Positions 41,909 through 50,433 of a stretch of 64,000 nucleotides of DNA are shown here, in pieces (position 1 is the stretch's first letter; each line of letters begins with the position of its first letter). Source of the DNA: Flavobacterium sedimenticola. Its GTDB lineage: Bacteria > Bacteroidota > Bacteroidia > Flavobacteriales > Flavobacteriaceae. The notes under the pieces were generated by a model, which was given only the letters and a program-made list of their open reading frames with translations, was not told the DNA's origin and did not search any database. The stretch is taken from positions 1 to 64,000 of the forward strand of contig NZ_JASGBP010000009.1 in NCBI RefSeq assembly GCF_030053345.1, given 5' to 3'. Made by a program: the position numbers and the translations under genes.

Positions 41909-43405
41909 TTAGGGTTTAAACTGTATGTAAAAAGTACTTCCCTTGTCGGGGATGCTGTCAATCCAAATTTTGCCTCCCATGGCTTCCACTTGTGTTTTTG
42001 TCATAAATAATCCAAAGCCTTTGGCATCGGGATGCTTGTGGAATACTTTACGGATTTTAAAGATATTGTCTTTGTGTAAGTCTAAATCAATACCGAGTCC
42101 GTTGTCGGCTACCGACAAAATCACACCTTCATCGCTGTTTTGAGTTTTAATATCAATAGCGATGTCTCGGTCGGGTGATTTGTATTTTAAGGCGTTGCTG
42201 ATCAGGTTGGCCAGTATACTTTCGATATAGCGTTGCGGATAGTTTATTTTTTCCGCTTCACTAAAGTCTGTGGTGATTTTGGCATTATACAGTTTGATTT
42301 GTCCCTCGAATCCGATTAATATTTTTTCGGTTGTTTCTTTTAAATTGATGATGGTTGATTCGATATCGTTATCTTGTCTTACTTGCAAGGATTCGACCAA
42401 TTCGTCGAGTATTCCGTTGAGATGGTTTATAACGGGTTTGACTCTGTCGAATACTTCTATTTTTTCTTCCGGGTCATCACAGGTTTCTATATAATCGAGC
42501 AGTATTGAAATATTGACCAATGGCGCTCTGAGATTGTGGGAAACGATGTTGCAAAAGTCCACCAATTGTTTGTTTTGGTATTCGGCATTAATGAGCATTT
42601 TGGCAATTTTTTCTTCTCCTTTTTTTCTTTCCGATATATCAGAGCGTATGGCTACATATTGATATGGTTTGCCGTGCTCGTTCAAAAAAGGCACTATGGT
42701 GGTATCGACCCAATAGGCGGTACCGTCTTTGGCCTTGTTTTTTAATTCGCCTTTCCAAACGTTTCCTTTGGCAATAGTTTTCCATAAATTTTTGATAAAT
42801 TCCTTGGAATGGTAAGCCGAATTGATGATCCTGTGGTCTTGTCCCAACAACTCCTCACGACTGTATTTGGATATTTTACAGAAGTTATCATTCACGTGGG
42901 TGATGATGCCTTTTTGATCGGTAATGGCTACTATGGAGGATTCGTCTAAGGCATACTTGTAATCGGAGATTTCTTTGATTTTTTTGAGTAATTCCTCTTC
43001 CGCTTTTTTGCGTTCAGTGATGTCGGAACGAATCGCCACGTACTGGTACGGTTTCCCGTGTTCGTTTAAAAAGGGTACAATAGTAGTATCGACCCAATAG
43101 GCGGTACCGTCTTTGGCTCTGTTTTTAAGTTCTCCTTTCCAAATTTTACCTTGTGCAATCGTCCTCCAAAGGTTTTTTATAAACTCTTTAGAATGATACC
43201 CTGAATTAATTATCTTGTGATCCTTACCTAGAAGTTCCTCTCGTGAATACTTTGATATTTTACAGAAGTTGTCATTAACATGGTTTATAATTCCCTTTTG
43301 GTCAGTGATAGCTATTATGGACGATTCATCAAGCGCATATTTGTAATCGGAGATTTCTTTGATCTTCACGAGAAGCTCATTGTCGTCTCCTTCTTTTTTG
43401 CTCAT
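41909..43405 (-). CDS. PAS-PAS histidine kinase with duplicated sensory domain
   Basis: 498 aa, no membrane segments. Two PAS-PAC modules (about residues 15-140 and 143-268) are near-identical; each starts (E)ISDYKYALDESSI and ends YQYVAIRSDI(T/S)ERKK. The DHp helix follows with phospho-acceptor His in DFCNIVSHNLRAPLVN (about residue 290), then the ATPase domain with NLISNALKYKSPD, VADNGLGIDL and KGFGLFMTKTQVEAMGG. The cytosolic PAS pair may bind heme, flavin or another ligand. Operon with a single-domain response regulator. The duplication has a period of exactly 384 bp. Confidence 0.93.
   Translation of the reverse strand: MSKKEGDDNELLVKIKEISDYKYALDESSIIAITDQKGIINHVNDNFCKISKYSREELLGKDHKIINSGYHSKEFIKNLWRTIAQGKIWKGELKNRAKDGTAYWVDTTIVPFLNEHGKPYQYVAIRSDITERKKAEEELLKKIKEISDYKYALDESSIVAITDQKGIITHVNDNFCKISKYSREELLGQDHRIINSAYHSKEFIKNLWKTIAKGNVWKGELKNKAKDGTAYWVDTTIVPFLNEHGKPYQYVAIRSDISERKKGEEKIAKMLINAEYQNKQLVDFCNIVSHNLRAPLVNISILLDYIETCDDPEEKIEVFDRVKPVINHLNGILDELVESLQVRQDNDIESTIINLKETTEKILIGFEGQIKLYNAKITTDFSEAEKINYPQRYIESILANLISNALKYKSPDRDIAIDIKTQNSDEGVILSVADNGLGIDLDLHKDNIFKIRKVFHKHPDAKGFGLFMTKTQVEAMGGKIWIDSIPDKGSTFYIQFKP
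42594..43389. repeat. 384-bp direct duplication encoding the two PAS domains
   Basis: Matching points (for example the string TAATCGGAGATTTCTTTGAT at the module edge) are 384 bp apart, or 128 codons. The protein copies differ in about a dozen positions; the DNA copies differ more, mainly at third codon positions. Edges are approximate. Confidence 0.8.
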
Positions 43406-43466
43406 ACCTAAGAATACATTGCTTGAATTTTAATACATTTTAACTAAAAAGATTAGAAGAGTATCT

Positions 43467-43474
43467 CAAATTTA
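43467..43474 (-). promoter_or_regulatory. Candidate -7 element for the PAS histidine kinase operon
   Basis: Minus strand reads TAAATTTG (TAnnTTTG), about 62 bp upstream of the start. Confidence 0.4.
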
Positions 43475-43568
43475 CGTAACTTTTTTCATATATTTTTTTT
43501 AAAAATGTTAAATTAGTTAACAAGTGTTTTTATTTTTTTAAATATACAGAGCGGTAAGGCAACTCCAA

Positions 43569-43605
43569 AAAAAAACCATCTGCGTTAGCAGATGGTTCTC
43601 AAAAA
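43569..43605 (-). terminator. Terminator of the fad operon
   Basis: AACCATCTGC / GCAGATGGTT hairpin followed by T9 on the minus strand, 30 bp after the fadE stop. Confidence 0.87.
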
Positions 43606-43626
43606 AACAATTAACTAAACTAAAAT

Positions 43627-45417
43627 TTAGAAACAATAGCTATTCTCCGCCACCAATTTGGCGGTAATAGTTTCTCTTAGGCCAACAATGTTCGGCATGT
43701 TGGTATATTTGGTAAAACGACGTAACCCCATAAGCATCATGCGCTGTTCATCGCCTTCGGCAAACGAAATAATGCTTTCTTTTCCTTTTTGAGTGACGAT
43801 GTCTACGGCTTTGTACAGGTATAATTTGGCCATGGCAATTTGCTCTTTGGCTTTCTCTTCACCTTGTTTTTTGGCCAATTTCTCGGTTCTTAAAATAGTA
43901 CTTTCGGCTACGTATATTTCAATCAGCATATCTGCCGCTGCGGTCAATAATTGCTGATGTGCGTCTAAATCCATACCGTATTTTTGAACGGCGGCTCCGG
44001 CGACCATCAAGAACGCTTTTTTCAATTTGGCTACCATTTCTTTTTCTTCCGAAAACAATTCCGAATAATCCGGTGTTTCGAAGGAAGGGATGCCCATTAA
44101 TTCTTCTTGCACTTTCATGGCCGGGCCTAATAAATCAACATGCCCTTTCATGGCTTTTTTGATTAGCATCCCAACAGACAACATGCGGTTGATTTCATTG
44201 GTACCTTCGTAAATACGGGCAATACGCGCATCACGCCAAGCGCTTTCCATTGGCGTGTCTTCGGAGAATCCCATACCACCGTAAATTTGGATACCTTCGT
44301 CAGCACAGTTTTGTACATCTTCCGAAACCGCTACTTTTAAGATAGAACATTCGATGGCGAATTCTTCCACACCTTTTAATTCGGCTTCCTGGTGGCTGGC
44401 ACCTTCGGCTTCGCGAATTTTGATGCGGTTTTCAATGTCTTTCGCGGCACGATACGTAGCACTTTCTCCGGCGTAAGCGGAAGTGGCCATTTCGGCTAAT
44501 TTGTAGCGAATGGCACCAAAACTCGAAATCGGGGTATTGAATTGTACTCTTTCATTGGCGTATTGAATGGCATTAGATGTTACACGACGTTGTGCATCCA
44601 AACAAGCAGCCGCCAATTTAATACGTCCTACATTTAAGGCATTCATGGCAATTTTAAACCCTTCGCCACGACCGGCCAACATGTTTTCTACCGGCACTTT
44701 GGTTTCGTTAAAAAAGACTTGTCGGGTAGAGGAGGCGCGAATCCCGAGTTTGTGTTCTTCTTCGTTCATGCTGATGCCGTTACTCGGATCGTTTTCCACA
44801 ATGAAACCGGTGATGTTTTTATCGTCTTCAATACGCGCGAAAACAATGAATAACGAACAAAAACCGGCATTGGAAATCCACATTTTTTGTCCGGTGATGC
44901 TGTAGTATTTACCGTCTTCGGAGAGTACGGCTTTGGTTTTACCCGAATTCGCATCCGAACCGGCGCCCGGTTCGGTTAAGCAATACGCTCCAAACCATTC
45001 GCCCGAAGCCAATTTCGGAACGTATTTTTGTTTTTGAGCTTCGGTTCCGTACAAGGTAATCGGCATGGTACCGATTCCGGTGTGCGCTCCAAACGCTGTT
45101 GAAAACGAACCGGTTGCACCCGAGATGTAATCGCACACCAAACAAGTATCCACAAATCCCATTCCCATGCCGCCGTAAGCTTCGGGAACCGCTACACTTA
45201 AATAGCCCATTTCTCCTGCCTTGCGCATCATTTCTTCGGTGAAGGCATAGTCTTTATGCTCAAAGCGATCTTTGTTGGGCCAAATTTCTTTGTCTACAAA
45301 TTCTTTCACCGCATCGCGCATCATGATTTGTTCTTCAGTGAAATCTTCAGGAGTAAAAACATTGTCGCATTTGGTTTCTTTGACCAAAAATTGTCCGCCT
45401 CTTGTTATATCTTCCAT
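43627..45417 (-). CDS. fadE: Acyl-CoA dehydrogenase (FadE-type)
   Basis: 596 aa, close to the 594 aa of B. subtilis FadE. It oxidises acyl-CoA to 2-enoyl-CoA with FAD. Motifs: YCLTEPGAGSDANSGKTKA, then KMWISNAGFCSLFIVFARI for FAD/substrate binding; QIYGGMGFSEDTPMESAWRDARIARIYEGTNEINRM with the catalytic glutamate in YEGTNE; plus a ~170-residue C-terminal extension. Last gene of the leftward operon marR-fadN-fadA-fadE, but separated from fadA by 131 bp containing a 25-bp inverted repeat. Confidence 0.95.
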   Translation of the reverse strand: MEDITRGGQFLVKETKCDNVFTPEDFTEEQIMMRDAVKEFVDKEIWPNKDRFEHKDYAFTEEMMRKAGEMGYLSVAVPEAYGGMGMGFVDTCLVCDYISGATGSFSTAFGAHTGIGTMPITLYGTEAQKQKYVPKLASGEWFGAYCLTEPGAGSDANSGKTKAVLSEDGKYYSITGQKMWISNAGFCSLFIVFARIEDDKNITGFIVENDPSNGISMNEEEHKLGIRASSTRQVFFNETKVPVENMLAGRGEGFKIAMNALNVGRIKLAAACLDAQRRVTSNAIQYANERVQFNTPISSFGAIRYKLAEMATSAYAGESATYRAAKDIENRIKIREAEGASHQEAELKGVEEFAIECSILKVAVSEDVQNCADEGIQIYGGMGFSEDTPMESAWRDARIARIYEGTNEINRMLSVGMLIKKAMKGHVDLLGPAMKVQEELMGIPSFETPDYSELFSEEKEMVAKLKKAFLMVAGAAVQKYGMDLDAHQQLLTAAADMLIEIYVAESTILRTEKLAKKQGEEKAKEQIAMAKLYLYKAVDIVTQKGKESIISFAEGDEQRMMLMGLRRFTKYTNMPNIVGLRETITAKLVAENSYCF

Positions 45418-45455
45418 TTTATATGCTTTTTTAGTTTATTAATTATTTTACAATC

Positions 45456-45531
45456 TTGTCATTCCGACGAAGGAGGAATCTCATCAAATCCTTCCTGAAA
45501 ATAGGTGATTCCTCCTTCGTCGGAATGACAA
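45456..45531. repeat. Perfect 25-bp inverted repeat between fadA and fadE
   Basis: Arms at 45456-45480 and 45507-45531 are exact reverse complements (start TTGTCATTCCGACGAAGG), with a 26-nt loop. Inverted repeats beginning GTCATTCCGACGAAGGAGG are of the dispersed palindromic kind known in Bacteroidota genomes. On the fad mRNA it would form a very stable hairpin between the two cistrons. Confidence 0.92.
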
Positions 45532-45548
45532 AAAGAGGAAATGTTAGG

Positions 45549-46730
45549 TTATAATAGTTCATAGATTCCTGCTGCCCCTTGACCGGTTCCGACACACATA
45601 GAAACGATACCGTATTTGTCTCCACGACGTTTCATTTCGTCAAACAATTGCACCGATAGCTTGGCTCCGGTACATCCCAGCGGATGGCCCAGAGCAATCG
45701 CGCCACCATTCACATTTACGATATCGGGATTAATACCTAGTTCCCTTGTAACGGCTAAGGCTTGGGAAGCAAAGGCTTCGTTTAACTCAATTAAATTAAT
45801 ATCATTTAGTTGTAAACCGGCTTGTTTTAAAGCTTTCGGAATGGCTTTTACCGGTCCGATTCCCATGATTCTCGGTTCCACTCCGGCGGCGGCATAACTT
45901 ACCATACGAGCGATAGGCGAAAGGTTTAATTCTTTAACCATTTTCTCGCTCATAATGAGTACAAAAGCGGCGCCGTCACTCATTTGAGAAGCATTCCCGG
46001 CGGTAACACTTCCATCAGCAGCAAAAACAGGTTTTAATTTTCCTAAGGCAGCGGCATTGGTGTCGGCTCTCGGGCCTTCATCTTTCGTAACCGTATAGGA
46101 TTTGGTTTCTTTTTTACCGTTTTCGTTGATAAAAGTGTGCTCTACGGTAATCGGTACAATTTGTTTGTCGAATTTCCCTTCGGCTTGTGCCTTAATCGCT
46201 TTTAAATGAGAGTTCAAGGCAAACTCATCTTGGTCTTCTCTGGAGACATTGTACTGTTTGGCCACGGCTTCTGCCGTTAATCCCATCCCCCAGTAATAAT
46301 CTTCATGTCCTTCAGCAGCTACACGATAATCGGGTGTTGGTTTGTAGCCACCCATCGGAATAAAACTCATGCTTTCAGCTCCTCCGGCGATAATACAATC
46401 CGCCATTCCGCTTTGGATTTTGGAGGTTGCCATCGCGATGGTTTCTAAACCTGAGGCACAATAGCGATTTACGGTTACGCCCGGTACGTCGGTTACTTTT
46501 AATCCCATTAAGGAAATCAAACGCGCTACATTTAAACCTTGTTCGGCTTCCGGCATGGCGTTGCCTACCATGACGTCATCGATACGGGCTTTGTCAAAAT
46601 CGGGCAGTTCATTCATCATAAACTGAATGGTTTCTGCGGCCAACTCATCGGGTCTTTTGAAGCGGAATACGCCTTTGGGAGCTTTGCCGACGGCAGTTCT
46701 GTATGCTTTTACGATATATGCTGTTTTCAT
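45549..46730 (-). CDS. fadA: Acetyl-CoA C-acyltransferase (3-ketoacyl-CoA thiolase)
   Basis: 393 aa; it cleaves 3-ketoacyl-CoA with CoA to give acetyl-CoA. The acyl-enzyme cysteine is in VNRYCASGLETIAMA (about residue 90), with NEAFASQAL, GGAIALGHPLGCTG (catalytic His) and CVGTGQGAAGIYE (second catalytic Cys). Length matches FadA of B. subtilis. The upstream gap to fadN holds a broken four-helix-bundle gene and short repeats, so expression from an extra promoter is possible. Confidence 0.95.
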   Translation of the reverse strand: MKTAYIVKAYRTAVGKAPKGVFRFKRPDELAAETIQFMMNELPDFDKARIDDVMVGNAMPEAEQGLNVARLISLMGLKVTDVPGVTVNRYCASGLETIAMATSKIQSGMADCIIAGGAESMSFIPMGGYKPTPDYRVAAEGHEDYYWGMGLTAEAVAKQYNVSREDQDEFALNSHLKAIKAQAEGKFDKQIVPITVEHTFINENGKKETKSYTVTKDEGPRADTNAAALGKLKPVFAADGSVTAGNASQMSDGAAFVLIMSEKMVKELNLSPIARMVSYAAAGVEPRIMGIGPVKAIPKALKQAGLQLNDINLIELNEAFASQALAVTRELGINPDIVNVNGGAIALGHPLGCTGAKLSVQLFDEMKRRGDKYGIVSMCVGTGQGAAGIYELL

Positions 46731-46734
46731 ATTT

Positions 46735-46770
46735 TGAGTATTAAGATTGGAGTATTAAGTATTAAGACTT
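46735..46770. repeat. Short iterated AGTATTAAG repeats upstream of fadA
   Basis: AGTATTAAG occurs twice, with an overlapping TATTAAGACT; the reverse complement CTTAATACT lies at 47153-47161 on the other side of the four-helix-bundle pseudogene. Confidence 0.6.
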
Positions 46771-46783
46771 GCCAATCATTTGT

Positions 46784-47136
46784 TTATGATTTTAACGTTT
46801 TTTGGAAGGAGAAATTCATGTTTGAAATTTCTACCAATTGATTAATTATGGGTTGTGCTATTTCCTCTTTTATAAGATTTAGTCGTTTTCAAGTATTAAT
46901 TGTGTTATTAATTCGAACGTTGAGCCGTTGGCAATTCCTAAAAATTGAATAAATTCTGAGTTGTGATTCCTCCCGGAACCTTCTGCTATATTTGAAGGAA
47001 TAGATACAGCACATTTCTTAATTTGATGAATTAAATTGAATTTCTCATCATTGGGTAAATGCAGGGAAATTTCATAAACAGCTACCGCAATGTCCATTGC
47101 TTTTTGCCATATCTTTAATTTCTCGAAATTGTGCAT
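46784..47136 (-). pseudogene. Four-helix bundle protein (S23/IVP family), frameshifted
   Basis: The open frame 46879-47136 gives 85 residues (MHNFEKLKIWQKAMDIAVAVYEI, IKKCAVSIPSNIAEGSGRN, FIQFLGIANGSTFELITQLI) ending LENDstop. Family members are near 115-120 aa. In the next frame, starting at the same point, the missing C-terminus is readable: LNLIKEEIAQ, IINQLVEISN, MNFSFQKTLKS, stop at 46784. A single-base deletion in GAAAACGACTAAATC would explain it. Proteins of this family are also encoded by intervening sequences in 23S rRNA; the biochemical role is unclear. It interrupts the fad operon on the same strand. Confidence 0.8.
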
Positions 47137-47173
47137 ACTCTTTGTCTTACTACTTAATACTTCTGTCTTACTA

Positions 47174-49564
47174 CTAATTTCTAAGCGGTTTCCCTTTGGT
47201 TAACATGTATTGGATACGCTCCAATGTTTTTCTTTCGGTACAAAGCGATAAGAAAGCTTCTCTTTCTATATCTAACAAGTACTGTTCTGAAACTAGTGTT
47301 GGTTCCGATAAATCTCCTCCGGCCATGACATAAGCTAATTTGTTGGCGATTTTTTGGTCGTGTTCCGAAATGTATTGTCCGGCTACCATTTGGTCAGTAC
47401 CTACCAAGAACATTCCGAGGGCTTGCTTACCTAATACTTTGATGTCTTTTCTTTGGATAGGCTGAGTGTAACCGGCTTCGGCCATTAGTAAAGCGTGTTT
47501 CTTGGCTTCCGCTATTTGACGGTCTTTATTAACCACCACAATATCTTTCCCTTTTTGCAACACGCCCATGTCAAAGGCTTCATAAGCGGAAGTGGCCACT
47601 TTGGCCATGGCTACGGTTAAAAAATATTCCTGCAAGGTGTTTAATTCCACATCATTTTTTCGGTATAAATCAGAGGCTCTTAACGTCATTTCTTTAGAGC
47701 CACCACCTCCGGGAATAACACCCACGCCAAATTCCACCAAACCAATATAAGTTTCTGCCGCAGCGACTACTTTATCGGCGTGCATGGTCATTTCGCAACC
47801 ACCCCCTAAAGTCATGCCGTGTGGTGCCACGATCACCGGAATAGAAGAGTAGCGGCAACGCATCATGGTGTCTTGGAACATTTTGATGGCCATGTTCAAT
47901 TCATCATATTCTTGTTCGACGGCCATCATGAAGATCATACCGATGTTGGCGCCAACCGAGAAATTAGCGGCTTGATTGCCGATAACCAATCCGTTGTATT
48001 GCTTTTCGGCCAAGTCGATAGCTTTGTTGATTCCGGCTAACACATCACCACCAATGGTGTTCATTTTGCTCTGGAATTCAAGGTTTAAGATGCCGTCACC
48101 TAAATCATGAATGACAGCACCGCTGTTGCTCCAAACTTTTTTGCTTTCGCGGATATTGTTGAGGATGATAAAGCTGTCTTGTCCGGGAACTTTGGTTTGC
48201 GACTTGCTTCGGATGTGGTAATAATAAGTCGCTCCTTCTTTGACGGTGTAGAAACTATTGTGACCCGAAGCAATCATTTCGCCTACCCAAGCGGCGGGTT
48301 TTAAACCTTCAGCTTCCATAAGTTCAATCCCTTTTTGCACTCCGATGGCATCCCATATTTCGAACGGTCCGTTTTCCCAACCGAATCCGGCTTTCATGGC
48401 GTCGTCTATCTTATAGAAATCGTCGGTAATTTCAGGGACTCTGTTGGCCACATAAGCAAACATCGCTGCGAAGTTCTTTCTGTAAAATTCACCGGCTTTG
48501 TCTTTTCCTTTGACCAGTACTTTGAAACGGTCAATCGGTTTGTCGATGGTCTTGGTTAATTCCAGAGTAGCGAATGAGGCTTTCTTAGCGGCTCTGTATT
48601 CAAGTGTATTTAAATCGAGAGACAGAATTTCTTTGCCTTCTTTTTTATAGAAGCCTTGCCCCGTTTTGCTCCCCAGCCATTTGTTTTCCATCATTTTGTT
48701 GATGAAGTCCGGTAATTTGAATAGTTCGTGTGCTTCGTCGTTCGGACAGTTTTCGTATAAACCATTGGCTACGTGCACCAAGGTGTCTAAACCGACCACA
48801 TCCACGGTTCGGAAAGTAGCCGATTTGGGACGACCGATAACGGGACCGGTTAATTTATCGACTTCTTCAACGGTTAAATCCATTTCTTTGACTAAGTGGA
48901 ATAAGCTTTGGATGCCGAAAATACCGATACGGTTCCCGATAAAGGCCGGTGTATCTTTGGCTACGACCGATGTTTTCCCTAAAAACTTGGAACCGTAATC
49001 GAACAAGAAGTCCAATACCTCATTACTGGTTTTGGGTCCCGGTATAATTTCGAACAATTTTAAGTAACGCGCCGGATTAAAGAAGTGCGTGCCGCAAAAG
49101 TGCGCTTGAAAATCTTCGCTTCGGCCTTCGCTCATGAATTGGATAGGAATCCCCGAGGTGTTAGACGTTACTAAAGTGCCCGGTTTTCGATAGCGGTCTA
49201 TTTGTTCAAATACTACTTTTTTGATGTCCAGTCTTTCTACCACTACTTCAATAATCCAATCGTAATGGGCTATTTTGGCCATGTCATCGGTCGTGTTTCC
49301 GGTCGTGATTCGGGAAGCGAACTTCTGACTGTAAATGGGCGATGGGTTCGACTTTAAGGCATTCGCCAAATGCTCATTGACCAAACGATTGCGAACGGCT
49401 TTGCTCTCGAGCGTTAGTCCTTTTTTCTCTTCGGCTTCGGTTAAGGCATTCGGAATGATATCCAAAAGCAACACTTCGACCCCAATGTTGGCAAAATGGC
49501 ACGCAATTCCCGAACCCATGATTCCGGAACCGATTACGGCCACTTTTTTAATTGTTCGTTTCAT
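47174..49564 (-). CDS. fadN: 3-hydroxyacyl-CoA dehydrogenase / enoyl-CoA hydratase fusion (FadN type)
   Basis: 796 aa. The dehydrogenase half comes first (NAD motif VAVIGSGIMGSGIACHFANIG; GTHFFNPARYLKLFEIIPG; DTPAFIGNRIGIF), followed by a second C-terminal-type dehydrogenase domain. The enoyl-CoA hydratase/crotonase half is at the C-terminus (NQAANFSVGANIGMIF; LGGGCEMTMHADKVVAAAETYIGLVEFGVGVIPGGGG with the oxyanion-hole glycines). This order is that of B. subtilis FadN (789 aa), not E. coli FadB. It hydrates enoyl-CoA and oxidises the 3-hydroxyacyl-CoA with NAD+. Second gene of the leftward fad operon. Confidence 0.95.
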   Translation of the reverse strand: MKRTIKKVAVIGSGIMGSGIACHFANIGVEVLLLDIIPNALTEAEEKKGLTLESKAVRNRLVNEHLANALKSNPSPIYSQKFASRITTGNTTDDMAKIAHYDWIIEVVVERLDIKKVVFEQIDRYRKPGTLVTSNTSGIPIQFMSEGRSEDFQAHFCGTHFFNPARYLKLFEIIPGPKTSNEVLDFLFDYGSKFLGKTSVVAKDTPAFIGNRIGIFGIQSLFHLVKEMDLTVEEVDKLTGPVIGRPKSATFRTVDVVGLDTLVHVANGLYENCPNDEAHELFKLPDFINKMMENKWLGSKTGQGFYKKEGKEILSLDLNTLEYRAAKKASFATLELTKTIDKPIDRFKVLVKGKDKAGEFYRKNFAAMFAYVANRVPEITDDFYKIDDAMKAGFGWENGPFEIWDAIGVQKGIELMEAEGLKPAAWVGEMIASGHNSFYTVKEGATYYYHIRSKSQTKVPGQDSFIILNNIRESKKVWSNSGAVIHDLGDGILNLEFQSKMNTIGGDVLAGINKAIDLAEKQYNGLVIGNQAANFSVGANIGMIFMMAVEQEYDELNMAIKMFQDTMMRCRYSSIPVIVAPHGMTLGGGCEMTMHADKVVAAAETYIGLVEFGVGVIPGGGGSKEMTLRASDLYRKNDVELNTLQEYFLTVAMAKVATSAYEAFDMGVLQKGKDIVVVNKDRQIAEAKKHALLMAEAGYTQPIQRKDIKVLGKQALGMFLVGTDQMVAGQYISEHDQKIANKLAYVMAGGDLSEPTLVSEQYLLDIEREAFLSLCTERKTLERIQYMLTKGKPLRN

Positions 49565-49667
49565 TTCTTTGTTGTTGTAAGTTGTATGTCATATGTTCTG
49601 TGTTGTAGGCGCTAAGTTGTTTATTGTTTTAGGATTTACAACCTATAACGTAGCACCTACAACTTCT

Positions 49668-50099
49668 TTAAAAAATCTTCTTCTCTGTAATCAATTCGTT
49701 AATGATATCGGCTACTTCTATAAAGTGCTGCAGTTTTTCTTCGGGTACATTTTGTTTGACCACTTCATTAAATTTGAGCACCGTTATTTTCGATTGCTCT
49801 CTCATTTGTTTGCCTAGGTCGGTGAGGTAAATTAAAACACCCCGACCATCATCCGGATTTTTTTTGCGAATGATTAATCCTTTATCTTCCAGGGTTTTTA
49901 AGGTTCGGGTTAAACTGGTGGCTTCCATGCCCATGCGCGAACTGATGTAGGTAGAAGGCGTACCTTCTTCTTTGTCAATACTCAGTAAGGCAAAACCAAT
50001 CGCCATAGAACCGTCAAACTTTGAAGCTTCCTCGTTGTACATGCGTGCTACCGCTTGCCATGTTGCCCGGAGGATATAATCTATAGTTTTATCTTTCAT
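49668..50099 (-). CDS. MarR family transcriptional regulator of the fad operon
   Basis: 143 aa. Winged-helix region: DGSMAIGFALLSIDKEEGTPSTYISSRMGMEATSLTRTLKTLEDKGLIIRKKNPDDGRGVLIYLTD, with the D-D-G-R-G wing. First gene of the fad operon. A perfect 12-bp palindrome lies in its promoter (50155-50166), so it probably represses itself and fadNAE until an acyl-CoA or fatty acid binds. The ligand is inferred from the operon, not seen. Confidence 0.9.
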   Translation of the reverse strand: MKDKTIDYILRATWQAVARMYNEEASKFDGSMAIGFALLSIDKEEGTPSTYISSRMGMEATSLTRTLKTLEDKGLIIRKKNPDDGRGVLIYLTDLGKQMREQSKITVLKFNEVVKQNVPEEKLQHFIEVADIINELITEKKIF

Positions 50100-50134
50100 A
50101 CCTAAAAATTACGATATCGATTGCGATTAAAATC

Positions 50135-50142
50135 CAAAGATA
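50135..50142 (-). promoter_or_regulatory. Candidate -7 element for the marR-fad operon
   Basis: Minus strand reads TATCTTTG (TAnnTTTG), 36 bp upstream of the marR start. The -33 position would fall at about 50162-50165, inside the palindrome at 50155-50166. Confidence 0.5.
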
Positions 50143-50154
50143 CAAAAAATTTAT

Positions 50155-50166
50155 TATGCATGCATA
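50155..50166. promoter_or_regulatory. Candidate MarR operator palindrome
   Basis: TATGCATGCATA, a perfect 12-bp palindrome overlapping the -33 region of the marR-fad promoter. ATGCAT-type dyads are seen at operators of several MarR proteins. Confidence 0.5.
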
Positions 50167-50186
50167 CTAATTATAAAAAAGTTTTG

Positions 50187-50256
50187 GGTGAGGATGAGGG
50201 TGAGGATGAGGATGAGGATGAGGATGAGGATGAGGATGAGGATGAGGATGAGGATG
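50187..50256. repeat. Hexanucleotide microsatellite (GATGAG)n
   Basis: Eleven consecutive six-base units plus a partial one; units 1 and 3 read GGTGAG, the others GATGAG. Lies between marR and the divergent T9SS protein gene. In the remaining parts of 50100-50433 I see only the marR promoter/operator and no gene. Confidence 0.95.
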
Positions 50257-50433
50257 GTCTTAGTATTCCGCATTATGTTGGGGGAGTCCTACCGAAAACA
50301 CACTCTTCGTATAACAAAGCCATAATACTGAGCCGGTAATTTCATGATGGGATAATCCCGGTTTATGTCAAAATGTTTCCCCTTCATTACATTACCATGC
50401 GCATGACGTTACCTTGACGCTTACATTTGGCGT

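Noticed and set aside
50121..50339. 72-codon plus-strand ORF rich in Glu-Asp
   Set aside because: The acidic run is only the translation of the hexanucleotide microsatellite, and the ORF crosses the marR promoter/operator region. No gene-like features.
50422..50429. TACATTTG as a promoter for the T9SS protein gene
   Set aside because: It lies only 4 bp before the start codon, which leaves no room for a transcription start ahead of the ATG.
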